From Chloroflexota bacterium (GTDB lineage: Bacteria; Chloroflexota; Chloroflexia; Thermomicrobiales; UBA6265): 64,000 nt of DNA. The notes below the pieces were generated by a model. That model ran no database searches, was not told the origin of the DNA, and saw only the letters and a program-made list of their open reading frames with translations. Position 1 is the first letter of the stretch, and each line of letters begins with the position of its first letter. The translations under genes were made by a program, and so were the position numbers. Positions 8,550-16,508 of the stretch are shown piece by piece. The stretch lies in assembly GCA_023423795.1 (NCBI GenBank), contig JAFAEX010000158.1, positions 9,082 to 73,081 on the forward strand, written 5' to 3'.

Positions 8550-8981
8550 ATGCAGCAAACGGAGCGGCTACCGAGGTCGGTGGCGCGCCTGTGGGGGATC
8601 GCGCAACGGTTTCAGCGTTTCCTGCTGGTCGGCGTCGTCGGCCTGGCGGTCAACCAGGGCATGCTGATGGTCCTGGCGGGGTCGTTCGGGATGCCGGTGA
8701 TTGCCGCGTCGCCGGTCGCGATCGTGGCCTCGATGGCCGTCACCTTCCTGCTCAACGAGACGTGGACCTGGCACGACCGCGGCGCCGGCCGCGTGCTCAA
8801 CCGGGCGATGCTCTACGGCGCGATCAATTCCGGCGGCCTGCTGATCAACTGGGGGGTGCTGGTCTGGCTCGACCACCACGGCATCCTTCATTACCTCGCC
8901 GCCAACCTGGTCGGCGCGGGAATCGCCGCCGTCTGGAACTTCGGCCTCAACAACGCGATCACGTGGCGGGCGGAGGAATGA
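8550..8981 (+). CDS. GtrA-like membrane protein
   Basis: A 143-residue GtrA/DPMS-type integral membrane protein with four predicted transmembrane helices: FLLVGVVGLAVNQGMLMVLA, a helix around VIAASPVAIVASMAVTFLLN, one around MLYGAINSGGLLINWGVLVW, and the last around LAANLVGAGIAAVWNFGLN. The NETWTW motif after helix two and the final FGLNNAITWR are typical. The family moves or supports undecaprenyl-linked sugars in cell-surface polysaccharide synthesis. ATG 8550 has GGGGGA 9 nt upstream; ATG 8526 is an alternative. The flavoprotein downstream (178 nt) may belong to the same surface-glycan function. Confidence 0.85.
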   Translation: MQQTERLPRSVARLWGIAQRFQRFLLVGVVGLAVNQGMLMVLAGSFGMPVIAASPVAIVASMAVTFLLNETWTWHDRGAGRVLNRAMLYGAINSGGLLINWGVLVWLDHHGILHYLAANLVGAGIAAVWNFGLNNAITWRAEE

Positions 8982-9159
8982 GTCCTGCGTTTTCGCCACC
9001 GGTTGTCCTGAACTACACTCGGTCGCGGCGCCGGGCATCGGCGCGGCCGGCGAACCCGGCCGGCGGCGAGACCCCGAACCACCCGGCCGCCGCGACGACT
9101 CCGGAACGATCGAGCCACCGCGCGCCAGCGACGGGGCCAACCCGAGCGAGGGATTGACC

Positions 9160-10671
9160 GTGACGCCTGTTTCCCGCAACGGCTCGACGACCGCCAACGG
9201 CCACGACGAGGAGAGCGCCCGCGGCACGACCGTGGTGATGGGCGCCGGTCCCGGCGGCCTCTGTTCCGCCTACGTGCTGACCAAGGCCGGGCGGCCGGTG
9301 ACGGTGCTGGAGCGCGCCCCGTTCGTCGGCGGTCTCGCCCGCACCATCCGCAAGCAGACCGAGTACGGCGAGTTCAAGTTCGACATCGGCGGCCACCGCT
9401 GGTTCACCAAGAACGACGAACTTAACGAGTTGTTCCGCGAGGTCGTTGCCGACGAACTGCTCTGGGTCAACCGCACCAGCCGCATCTACTTCGACGGCAA
9501 GTACGTCGATTACCCGCTCAAGATCTCCAACGCGCTGAAGGCGATGGGGCCGGTCGTCGCCGCGAAGGCGATGGCCGACTACGGTCGCACCCGCGCCCAG
9601 AACAAGGTCTCCCCGAAGGAGATCGTGTCGATGGAGGACGCCTACATCGACCAGTTCGGGCCGACGCTCTACAAAATGTTCTTCCAGCGCTACTCCGAAA
9701 AGGTGTGGGGCCTGCCCTGCGACCAGATGAGCGGCGATTGGGTGTCCCAGCGCTCCAAGGGCATGTCGCTGGTCACGGCGGTCAAGGATGCGGTGATCCC
9801 GTCCAAGGGCGCGGTCGTCTCCCTGATCGACGAGTTCATGTACCCGCGCGGCGGTTTCGGCCGCTTCTCCGAGCGGATGGCCGACGCGATCGAGTCGGGC
9901 GGCAACACCGTGCAACTCGGCACCGGGGTCGAGAAGGTGCTGCGCGACGGCAACCGCGTCACCGGGGTGCAGGTCAAGCGCGCCGACGGCACGGTGGACG
10001 TGGTGGAAGCGGAGAACTTCATCTCCTCGATTCCGTTGACCGTGCTCGCGAAGATCGTCGATCCGCCCGCTCCGGCGGAGGTGCTGGAGGCGGCGGACAA
10101 GCTGACCTTCCGCAACATCATCACCGTCAACCTGATGCTGAAGAAGCCGCAGGTGACCCCCGATACGTGGCTCTACGTGCACGACCGCAACATCCTGTTC
10201 GGCCGCTTCCACGAGCCGAAGAACTGGAGCCCGGACATGGTGCCGGGGCCGGAGTACACCTCGCTGGTGGTCGAGTACTTCTGTTCCTTCGGCGACGAGA
10301 TCTGGTCGAAGACCGACGAGGAACTGGTCGAGCAGACGATCCAGCACCTCATCTCGGACATGGGCTTCATCACCCGCGACGAGGTGATCGGCGGCTTCGC
10401 CATCCGCGCGCCGCGCGCTTACCCGTCCTACGTGATCGGGTACGAGAAGCCGCTGGAGATCATCAAGGATTTCATCGACACCTTCGAGAACCTGCAGATC
10501 ATCGGCCGTTACGGCACGTTCCGTTACAACAACACCGACCACTCGATCGAGACGGGGCTGCTCGCCGCGAAGAACCTGCTCGGCGAACGGCACGATCTCG
10601 ACCAGGTCAACGCAGACAAGGAGTACCACGAGATCAAGCGGGTCAAGGAACCGGAAGCCGCCCGCGCCTGA
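9160..10671 (+). CDS. FAD-dependent oxidoreductase, UDP-galactopyranose mutase / protoporphyrinogen-oxidase-like
   Basis: A 503-residue flavoprotein of the amine-oxidase/UGM superfamily. The dinucleotide-binding motif VVMGAGPGGLCSAYVLTKAG lies near residue 30, followed by the second FAD block PFVGGLARTI and GGHRWFTKNDEL. A C-terminal FAD block includes GRYGTFRYNNTDHSIETGL. Similar proteins are annotated as nucleotide-sugar mutases or amine oxidases in surface-polysaccharide loci, which fits GtrA just upstream. The GTG at 9160 has GAGGGA 6 nt before it; a TTG 6 nt earlier is possible. The substrate is unknown. A terminator follows. Confidence 0.85.
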   Translation: MTPVSRNGSTTANGHDEESARGTTVVMGAGPGGLCSAYVLTKAGRPVTVLERAPFVGGLARTIRKQTEYGEFKFDIGGHRWFTKNDELNELFREVVADELLWVNRTSRIYFDGKYVDYPLKISNALKAMGPVVAAKAMADYGRTRAQNKVSPKEIVSMEDAYIDQFGPTLYKMFFQRYSEKVWGLPCDQMSGDWVSQRSKGMSLVTAVKDAVIPSKGAVVSLIDEFMYPRGGFGRFSERMADAIESGGNTVQLGTGVEKVLRDGNRVTGVQVKRADGTVDVVEAENFISSIPLTVLAKIVDPPAPAEVLEAADKLTFRNIITVNLMLKKPQVTPDTWLYVHDRNILFGRFHEPKNWSPDMVPGPEYTSLVVEYFCSFGDEIWSKTDEELVEQTIQHLISDMGFITRDEVIGGFAIRAPRAYPSYVIGYEKPLEIIKDFIDTFENLQIIGRYGTFRYNNTDHSIETGLLAAKNLLGERHDLDQVNADKEYHEIKRVKEPEAARA

Positions 10672-10693
10672 TCCTTCCAGTACGACGAGACGA

Positions 10694-10724
10694 ACGCCCT
10701 CGGGATACTCCCGAGGGCGTTTCG
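10694..10724 (+). terminator. intrinsic terminator after the FAD oxidoreductase
   Basis: An 11-bp perfect stem (10694-10704 with 10710-10720) with an ATACT loop, followed by a short TTTC tail. It lies 22 nt past the stop codon at 10671. Confidence 0.75.
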
Positions 10725-10927
10725 GCGTCCTGCGACATCCGTTCGATCGAACCAGGAATACGTTCACCGGTCGTTGGGGAGGGACCGACCGAATTCCGAA
10801 TCACTCGGCGTTCCTTGCCAGCGAGGGATGCTGGTTGGGCGACCACCGGGTCCGGCGGAATCCGGGTAGTTGCTCCCGCTGCCGCCGCCGGCCGCGGGCA
10901 ACCACCCGGCGGGTCTCCTCGAGGCCC

Positions 10928-11178
10928 ATTTGTTCGGTATTCTTTCGGCGTTTATTCGGCATTTATTCGGTCGCGGAACGCCGCGTACGTACGCACCTTC
11001 ACGTCCGATTTCGAGTTTGTTCGCGCCCCCTCCGACGCACAGCCCCCGAAACCCCGTTCCGGACGCGCCCGCCCCGACCGCGCGGGCGTGGCTGGGGGGG
11101 GGTGCCGAAGAAACCCGGTTTCCGCGTGGTTATGGGAAAACCGCCGCCGAATAAACGCCGAATCAATACCGAACAAAT
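10928..11178. repeat. long-range inverted repeat with 33-bp arms
   Basis: The arm 10928-10960 is the reverse complement of 11146-11178 at 31 of 33 positions. Both arms are AT-richer than their surroundings and are built from TTCGG/CCGAA steps (TTTGTTCGGTATT, GTTTATTCGGC). The right arm is followed by a second copy of ATACCGAACAAAT. The 185-bp interior has a GTACGTAC palindrome (10989 on) and a G-run, with no convincing gene. The element fills most of the 590-bp gap between the flavoprotein and phzF-like genes. It could be a non-autonomous mobile element or an extended RNA structure. Confidence 0.7.
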
Positions 11179-11265
11179 ACCGAACAAATCCGGCTCGATC
11201 GCGTAGCCGGCCCGCCCATCGGCGACGGCGGTTCCAGACCGATCGGCCGGATTTCGCATCGGTCG

Positions 11266-12150
11266 TCAGCTGGCGAGCAGCACCGACAGGGCGTCCGGGT
11301 CGAATTCGCCGCGCCCAACGACCTGGGCGCCGCCGAACACGTCTACGCGCTCGATGCGGTCCTGGTGGCCGTGCGCGACCGCATGCAGCAGGCTCGGCCG
11401 CCCGATCTCGGCGCCCTGCCGGATATCCAGTTCGACGCCCGGCTCGGCCAGCCCGTGGCGCACGAGGTGGACGGCGAGCGGTCCCGCCGCCGACCCGCTC
11501 GCGGGGTCCTCGACCACGCCCATCGACGGCGAGAACATCCGCGTCTTCCAGGCGTTCCCGGCGCCGGCGAAGCAGTTGATGCTGACGTTCTCCAACCCGA
11601 GTTCGCGGGCGATGGTCACGAGGTCGTACGGGTCGGGATGGAGGTTGCGGACGGCTTCGCGCGTGTCGAGCCCGACGTAGAGGTTGAGCATCCCGTTGTC
11701 GTACACCTCGACCGGCAGGGTGGAGCGCTCCAGCCCGAGCGCGGCCAGCAGCAAGCCGGGTTCGCGCATCCGGGTGGCGGTCGGCACCGCCTGCCGCATG
11801 CTCCCGCCGACCACCCGGTCGTTCTCCCGGCGCAGCGTCACCGGTGTGGTCCCGATCTTCGTCTCGACGCGGACGACGTCCGGCCCGCCATGTGCGCCGG
11901 TCACGACCGCCGCGCCGAGGACGGGATGGCCGGCGAAGTTCAGTTCGGTCTTCGGCGAAAAGATGCGCAGGCGCACGTCGCCGCCGCGTTCCGGCGGGTA
12001 GGCGAACACCGACATCGGGAAGTTGATTTCGCAGGCGAGCGGTTGCAGCAGTGGTTCGGGGATGGCCGGGCCGTCCGCGAAGACGGCGAGTTGGTTCCCG
12101 GCCAGCGGCCGTTCGGTGAAGACATCGACGATGGTGAACGACCAGGCCAT
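11266..12150 (-). CDS. PhzF-family isomerase/epimerase-like protein, catalytic Glu replaced
   Basis: A 294-residue PhzF-like protein with the two-domain diaminopimelate-epimerase fold. It keeps the N-terminal FTIVDVFTERPLAGNQLAVF, the loop ELNFAGHPVLGAA with the conserved His (residue 75), and VEDPASGSAAGPLAVH with the conserved Asp. The otherwise typical N-x-S-E-T-x-F block is replaced by NFPMSVF, so the catalytic Glu is Met46. The enzyme may therefore catalyse a different step or none. The ATG at 12150 follows GGGAGCC. It lies 141 nt downstream of aroF on the same strand. Confidence 0.88.
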   Translation of the reverse strand: MAWSFTIVDVFTERPLAGNQLAVFADGPAIPEPLLQPLACEINFPMSVFAYPPERGGDVRLRIFSPKTELNFAGHPVLGAAVVTGAHGGPDVVRVETKIGTTPVTLRRENDRVVGGSMRQAVPTATRMREPGLLLAALGLERSTLPVEVYDNGMLNLYVGLDTREAVRNLHPDPYDLVTIARELGLENVSINCFAGAGNAWKTRMFSPSMGVVEDPASGSAAGPLAVHLVRHGLAEPGVELDIRQGAEIGRPSLLHAVAHGHQDRIERVDVFGGAQVVGRGEFDPDALSVLLAS

Positions 12151-12291
12151 GGACGGCTCCCGCACCCCCGGTGGCGGCTTCCCCACGGTCGAATGGGCGC
12201 CACCCTGCATCATCTTGTTTCCCGCAGGATGCCACGAATCCGGCCGGGCCGCGCTGAACCATCGGCGCGGCCCGGCCGGGAACGGGAAGAA

Positions 12292-13329
12292 TCAGGCCGG
12301 GACGGCGACCGGCTGGGCGTCGGCGCCGACCCCGAGCAGGGTTTCGTGCAGGGCGCGACCCGAGCGCACGATGCCCGCCAGTTCGTCCGGCGTGATCGTT
12401 TGCGACCCGTCGCACAGCGCCTGCGCCGGGTCGGGGTGGACCTCGACGATCAGGCCGTCGGCACCGCAGGCGAGTCCGGCCAGCGACATCCGGGCGACGA
12501 GGTCGCGCCGCCCGGTGCCGTGCGACGGATCGACCACCACCGGCAGGTGCGACAGGTCCTTCGCGTGGGGAACGGCGTTGAGGTCGAGGTTGAAGCGGAA
12601 CGCCGGATCGAACCCGCGGATGCCGCGCTCGCAGAGCACGACCTCGGCGTTCCCCGACGCCATCACGTACTCGGCGGCCATCAGCCATTCCTCGACGGTA
12701 GCCGAGAACCCGCGCTTGAGCAGCACCGGCTTGCCGGCCGCGCCCGCCTTCTTCAGCAGCGGGAAGTTGGCCATGTTGCGCGCGCCGATCTGGAGCATGT
12801 CGGCGTACCGCGCCACGAGGCCGACCTGCTCCGGTTCCATCACCTCGGTGACGACCGGCAGCCCGGTCGCTTCGCGGGCTTCGGCCAGCAACCGCAACCC
12901 GTCCTCGCCAAGCCCCTGGAAGGCGTAGGGCGACGTGCGTGGCTTGAACGCTCCCCCGCGCAGCACGTCCGCCCCGGCCGCCTTCACCGCGCGGGCCGCG
13001 TCCAGCAGGGTCGCGCGGTCCTCGACCACGCACGGGCCGGCCATCACCACCGGGCGCCCGCCGCCGATGCGGACGTCGCCCAACCGGACGACGGTCGGCG
13101 CATTCGGGCGCCCTTCGCGCGACGCCATCATGAACGGCTTGTGCTTGTCCAGCACGCGGGTGATGCCCGGCAGCGTGAGGACATCTCCCGGCAGCGCGCC
13201 GACGACGCCGATGACGGCGCCGCCGTGGCCGTCGTCGGCGCGGCGGGCTTCGAATCCGGCGCTGGCCGCGGCCGCGATCAGCGCGGGAATGGTCGATTGC
13301 GGGGCGTCGGCGGCGATGGAGACGAGCAT
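12292..13329 (-). CDS. aroF: 3-deoxy-7-phosphoheptulonate (DAHP) synthase, type I-beta
   Basis: A 345-residue DAHP synthase, the first enzyme of the shikimate pathway, which joins phosphoenolpyruvate and erythrose 4-phosphate. An N-terminal ferredoxin-like domain of ~70 residues (MLVSIAADAPQSTIPALIAA onward), as in Thermotoga DAHP synthase, probably gives allosteric control by aromatic amino acids. The barrel shows VVMAGPCVVE, LRGGAFKPRTSPYAFQGL, MLQIGARNMANF, LLKRGFSAT and VVVDPSHGTGRR. The ATG at 13329 follows AAAGGACG. Upstream lie a leader peptide with clustered aromatic codons and an intrinsic terminator, so expression is probably also attenuated by aromatic amino acid supply. Confidence 0.96.
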   Translation of the reverse strand: MLVSIAADAPQSTIPALIAAAASAGFEARRADDGHGGAVIGVVGALPGDVLTLPGITRVLDKHKPFMMASREGRPNAPTVVRLGDVRIGGGRPVVMAGPCVVEDRATLLDAARAVKAAGADVLRGGAFKPRTSPYAFQGLGEDGLRLLAEAREATGLPVVTEVMEPEQVGLVARYADMLQIGARNMANFPLLKKAGAAGKPVLLKRGFSATVEEWLMAAEYVMASGNAEVVLCERGIRGFDPAFRFNLDLNAVPHAKDLSHLPVVVDPSHGTGRRDLVARMSLAGLACGADGLIVEVHPDPAQALCDGSQTITPDELAGIVRSGRALHETLLGVGADAQPVAVPA

Positions 13330-13389
13330 TGCGGCGTCCTTTCCGTTCCGGCTGGTTCGGTGGCGCCCGGTCCGGGAGAGCCGGGCAAC

Positions 13390-13414
13390 AAAAAACCGAG
13401 GCGTCTGGCCTCGG
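13390..13414 (-). terminator. attenuator-type intrinsic terminator upstream of aroF
   Basis: Read on the minus strand, a 7-bp stem (CCGAGGC with GCCTCGG, 13408-13414 and 13396-13402) with a 5-nt loop is directly followed by TTTTTT. It starts 36 nt after the leader peptide stop and ends 60 nt before the aroF ATG. Nearby, 13479-13487 and 13417-13425 are perfectly complementary (9 bp), and TTCGGCT in the leader can pair with the 5' arm; these are candidate alternative pairings. The fold was not computed. Confidence 0.8.
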
Positions 13415-13450
13415 CTCCCGGCATCTCCGATGGACTGATACGGTCGGCTC

Positions 13451-13567
13451 CTAGCGCAGTGCCTCCCGTCCCACCAGCGATGCCGGGCAGGTAAACCACG
13501 CATAAAAGCCGAACCCGGTGGGTTCGGTGGTCGCGGTCGCCGGCATGGTCATCGCTCGGGTGTCCAT
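13451..13567 (-). CDS. aroF leader peptide with Phe/Tyr/Trp cluster
   Basis: A 38-residue open frame between a strong promoter and the aroF terminator. Residues 18-25 read GFGFYAWF, so five of eight codons are aromatic (TTC, TTT, TAT, TGG, TTT); a further CPASLVGREALR tail precedes the TAG. This is the layout of a transcription-attenuation leader in which ribosome stalling at Phe, Tyr or Trp codons would prevent the terminator. The -10 box ends 7 nt before the ATG, so the transcript would begin at or next to the start codon and be leaderless. ATGs at 13552 and 13546 are alternative starts. An 8-bp hairpin (13509-13516 with 13520-13527) covers the codons just before the cluster. Confidence 0.75.
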   Translation of the reverse strand: MDTRAMTMPATATTEPTGFGFYAWFTCPASLVGREALR

Positions 13568-13573
13568 GGCAGG

Positions 13574-13603
13574 ACCATACCGGCCCACTGCGCGCCCTGT
13601 CAA
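13574..13603 (-). promoter_or_regulatory. promoter of the aroF leader and aroF
   Basis: Minus strand: a perfect TTGACA (13598-13603), 18-bp spacer and TATGGT (13574-13579). The leader ATG begins 7 nt after the -10 box. The divergent gene starts at 13626, only 22 nt behind the -35, so the two directions share this region. Confidence 0.8.
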
Positions 13604-13625
13604 CCCTTGCCGCGCAAGGGGTAGC

Positions 13626-14321
13626 ATGAACGCGACCGATTGCGCGGATTCGCCCGCACCGCCGAGGTTCCCGCTGATGACCGACAAGCCCGCCCCGAGC
13701 CCGCTTTCGCTGACGGCCGATCCGCGGCTGGACAACGCGCTGATGAAGGGCTGGGTCGGTTTCGGCCCGGCGCTGGCGGCGGTCGAACCGGCGCGCGCCG
13801 CCCGCTGGTTCGCCCTTCGGCTGGAAGACCCCGAGGTCGCCGAAACCGTCGAATCGCTCATGGGCGGCCTCGCGCCGGACGAAGCGGACGGGGACCGGCT
13901 CGAATCGCTGCTCGCGTTGGCGGAGATCGCCGAGGAGTTCGACGACGACCTGCTGGCCGACACCCTCTGGGAGGGCGCGGTGCGGACGGCGCGCGTCACC
14001 GGCGACCCCGACGCGTTGATGGAAGCGACGGGCCGGCTGGCCGCGATCGCGGAGCGCCTCGGCGATCCGCTGGTCGCCGCCGAGTACTACATCGATTTCC
14101 TCAACTGGCGGCGCAAGCCCGGCCACACGAGCGACCCGGAAGCGGTGGAGGAGGCGTTCGACGAGATCGTTCGCCTCGCCGAAGTCGATGGCGAACCGAA
14201 GGAATCGGCGCTCTGGGCGTACCGGCAGGTGCAGTACACGAAACTGCTCGAAGCTGAGGACGAGCGGGCCGTGGAAGGCGAATGGGAGGCCGATCCGGCG
14301 CCCTATCAGTCCTGGGGGTAG
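13626..14321 (+). CDS. acidic helical protein of unknown function
   Basis: A 231-residue soluble protein, not recognised. It is rich in Glu, Asp, Ala and Leu and appears all-helical, with repeated patterns such as LLALAEIAEEFDDDLLADTL and LMEATGRLAAIAERLGDPL that resemble TPR/HEAT-type helical hairpins. No signal peptide or membrane segment. The ATG at 13626 has AAGGGG 4 nt before it; an ATG at 13677 is the alternative. It is divergent from aroF and could share its control region, although nothing shows a functional link. Confidence 0.65.
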   Translation: MNATDCADSPAPPRFPLMTDKPAPSPLSLTADPRLDNALMKGWVGFGPALAAVEPARAARWFALRLEDPEVAETVESLMGGLAPDEADGDRLESLLALAEIAEEFDDDLLADTLWEGAVRTARVTGDPDALMEATGRLAAIAERLGDPLVAAEYYIDFLNWRRKPGHTSDPEAVEEAFDEIVRLAEVDGEPKESALWAYRQVQYTKLLEAEDERAVEGEWEADPAPYQSWG

Positions 14322-14337
14322 TGCATTGCTAACCGCC

Positions 14338-14484
14338 GTCATCCCGAGCCCGCCGAGGGATCTCGTCGCGTCTCGACTCCTCGCCGTCTCGCCTTCTCGA
14401 CTCCTCGCCGTCTCGCCTTCTCGACTCCTCGACTCCTCGACTCCTCGACTCGATCACGAGATCCCTCGGCGGGCTCGAGATGAC
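14338..14484. repeat. dispersed palindromic element with internal tandem repeats
   Basis: Arms 14338-14366 and 14456-14484 are inverted copies with one mismatch in 29. Between them are two perfect 24-bp units (14371-14394, 14395-14418) and four 8-bp TCGACTCC-like units (14421-14452). The arms belong to the same family as 17641-17715 and 42861-42938, but only this copy has an expanded interior. It occupies most of the 312-bp gap between two unknown genes. Confidence 0.85.
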
Positions 14485-14573
14485 GATGACGGCGTAGTGC
14501 GGCAGGTATGCCTGATCGGCCCTCCGGCCTCACACGGCACGATCCCGCAGGATGCCGCCGCCAAGCGCGGTTG

Positions 14574-14579
14574 TATACT
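14574..14579 (+). promoter_or_regulatory. -10 box of the gene at 14634
   Basis: TATACT, the -10 form seen repeatedly in this window, 55 nt ahead of the ATG at 14634. No good -35 box is visible at the expected distance. Confidence 0.4.
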
Positions 14580-14633
14580 TCCCGGGACCAGCGACGGCGA
14601 CGAAGCGTGTCCGCGACCGGGGAGGAAATGCCC

Positions 14634-14990
14634 ATGAACGTGACCGAGGGCCTGGCGATCCTCCGCGAGCGGCTGCTCGACAACGGCGCCGATCCGAAGA
14701 CGATCGGGTTGCTCGACGGCATCGCCCGCCGCGCCGCGCTGCCGAACGCGCAGGGCGCCTCCGCGTCGCTGCTCCAGTTGACGCGGATGCTCGCCCGCAG
14801 CCCGGCCGCGACCAACGACATCACCGTCTACAACGACCTGCTCAAGCTCGAAGAACAACTCGAATCCGGCGCTGCCGCCTACCGCGCCCGCCAGGATTCC
14901 GAAGAGCGGCAGGCCGATGCCCACGCCCAGCAGCGCACCAAGAAGTACTACCGAGACTTGAAGGAACGGGAGAAGGAGCGCGGCGACTAG
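14634..14990 (+). CDS. small helical protein of unknown function
   Basis: A 118-residue cytoplasmic protein, not recognised. It is predicted all-helical and highly charged at the C-terminus (LKEREKEREGD-like ending). The centre LLQLTRMLARSPAATND and LLKLEEQLESG suggests helical hairpins. The ATG at 14634 has GGAGGA 7 nt upstream; an ATG at 14628 is too close to that site. It stands alone between a repeat element and the aminotransferase gene, with a TATACT -10 box upstream. Confidence 0.65.
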   Translation: MNVTEGLAILRERLLDNGADPKTIGLLDGIARRAALPNAQGASASLLQLTRMLARSPAATNDITVYNDLLKLEEQLESGAAAYRARQDSEERQADAHAQQRTKKYYRDLKEREKERGD

Positions 14991-15063
14991 TATTGCCTGC
15001 GTAGCGGTTTCCCCACGATTTCGCGATCAGGCCGCGCACGGCGCGGGATGAAGGAGCAGCACG

Positions 15064-16353
15064 ATGGTTTCCGCCCCGGAGCGGGTCGCGCTCGACCCGG
15101 ACCAGATCCTGCCGCGCGCGATCGGCCGTTACACCCCGGTCTTCGTCGATCGCGGGGAGGGCCTCTACATCTGGGACGTCAACGGCGAGCGCTACGCCGA
15201 CTACACCTCGGGCATCGGCGTGGTCAACACCGGCCACTGCCACCCGCGCGTGGTCGAGGCCATCCAGCAGCAGGCCGCGAAGATCATCCACGCGCAGGCC
15301 AACATCCTCGCCCACGAGCCGGTCCTGAGGGCGAGCCAGGCGCTGGTGGCGACCCTGCCCGACAGCCTGAACCAGGTCTTCTGGACGAACTCCGGCGCCG
15401 AGGCCACCGAGGGCGCGCTGAAGCTGGCCAAGATCGCCACCGGCCGCCCGGCGGTCATCGCCTTCCGGGGCGCGTTCCACGGCCGCACCCATGCCGCGAT
15501 GAGCGTCACCAGCTCGCGGGTCAAGGTGCGCGGCCACTACGAGCCGCTGCTGTCGAGCGTCTACCACGCGCCGTACCCGTACCTGTTCCGCAGCCCGTAC
15601 GGCGGCCCGGCCGAGGATCAGGACCTCAAGTACTTCGCCGAACTCGAAGCGATGTTCGACCAGCTCGTGATGCCCGACGACGTGGCCGCGATCCTGATCG
15701 AGACCGTCGTCGGCGAGGGCGGCTACCTGGTGCCGACCGCGCGCTGGATGCAGCTCGTCCGCGACCTGTGCGACAAGCACGGCATCATGCTGGTCCTCGA
15801 CGAGGTGCAGTCCGGCATGGGCCGCACCGGCAAGATGTGGGCCTTCGAGCACTTCGGCGTCGTGCCCGACATCATGACCGTGGCCAAGGGCATCGCCTCC
15901 GGCATGCCGGTCGCCGCGGTCGTCGCCGACAAGGCGATCATGGACAAGTGGGCGCCCGGCAGCCACGGCGGCACCTACGGCGGCAACGCGGTCGGCACGG
16001 CGGCGGCCCTCGCCACGCTGCAGGTCATGGCCGACGAGGACCTGCCCGGCAACGCCGCGCGCATGGGCGAGGTCCTGACCCAGGGCCTGCGCGAGATCCA
16101 GGCGGACTACCCGGTGATTGGCGACGTCCGCGGCCTCGGCCTGATGGTCGCCGCCGAGTTCGTCAACCCGGACGGCTCGCCGAACCCGGAGGCGGTCAAG
16201 ACGGTTCTGGCCAAGGCGCTGGAGGAGAAGGTGCTGCTGATCACCTGCGGCACCTACGACCAGGCGATCCGGATCATCCCGCCGCTGGTCGTCAACGAGG
16301 AGGAGATCCGCTCCTTCCTCGACACTTTCCGCCGGGCGGTCGCGGCGGTCTAA
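15064..16353 (+). CDS. class III aminotransferase (4-aminobutyrate / acetylornithine type)
   Basis: A 429-residue PLP enzyme of aminotransferase class III. Typical features are [20 protein letters not shown], the [18 protein letters not shown] block for cofactor phosphate, the [13 protein letters not shown] block, [20 protein letters not shown] with the PLP-contacting Asp, and the Schiff-base lysine in [16 protein letters not shown], beta-alanine or acetylornithine are possible donors; GabT-like is favoured by overall length and [11 protein letters not shown]. The ATG at 15064 has GGAGCAGCACG before it. A long GC hairpin follows. Confidence 0.9.
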   Translation: MVSAPERVALDPDQILPRAIGRYTPVFVDRGEGLYIWDVNGERYADYTSGIGVVNTGHCHPRVVEAIQQQAAKIIHAQANILAHEPVLRASQALVATLPDSLNQVFWTNSGAEATEGALKLAKIATGRPAVIAFRGAFHGRTHAAMSVTSSRVKVRGHYEPLLSSVYHAPYPYLFRSPYGGPAEDQDLKYFAELEAMFDQLVMPDDVAAILIETVVGEGGYLVPTARWMQLVRDLCDKHGIMLVLDEVQSGMGRTGKMWAFEHFGVVPDIMTVAKGIASGMPVAAVVADKAIMDKWAPGSHGGTYGGNAVGTAAALATLQVMADEDLPGNAARMGEVLTQGLREIQADYPVIGDVRGLGLMVAAEFVNPDGSPNPEAVKTVLAKALEEKVLLITCGTYDQAIRIIPPLVVNEEEIRSFLDTFRRAVAAV

Positions 16354-16369
16354 AGCGAATCCAGTTCCG

Positions 16370-16405
16370 GAGCGGGGCGCGGAAGGCATCTTCCGCGCCC
16401 CGCTC
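16370..16405 (+). terminator. terminator-like hairpin after the class III aminotransferase
   Basis: A perfect 16-bp stem (16370-16385 with 16390-16405) with a GCAT loop, starting 16 nt past the stop. There is no T-run on either side, so termination efficiency is uncertain. Confidence 0.6.
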
Positions 16406-16508
16406 GCCGGATCGGGGTTGAAGCCCGGCCTCGGGTATCATTGTCGATTGCACGGTTTGCTCCGGCGCGGCCGGGGACTATTCGTTTGCGCCAAGGATGT
16501 TCCCTCCC

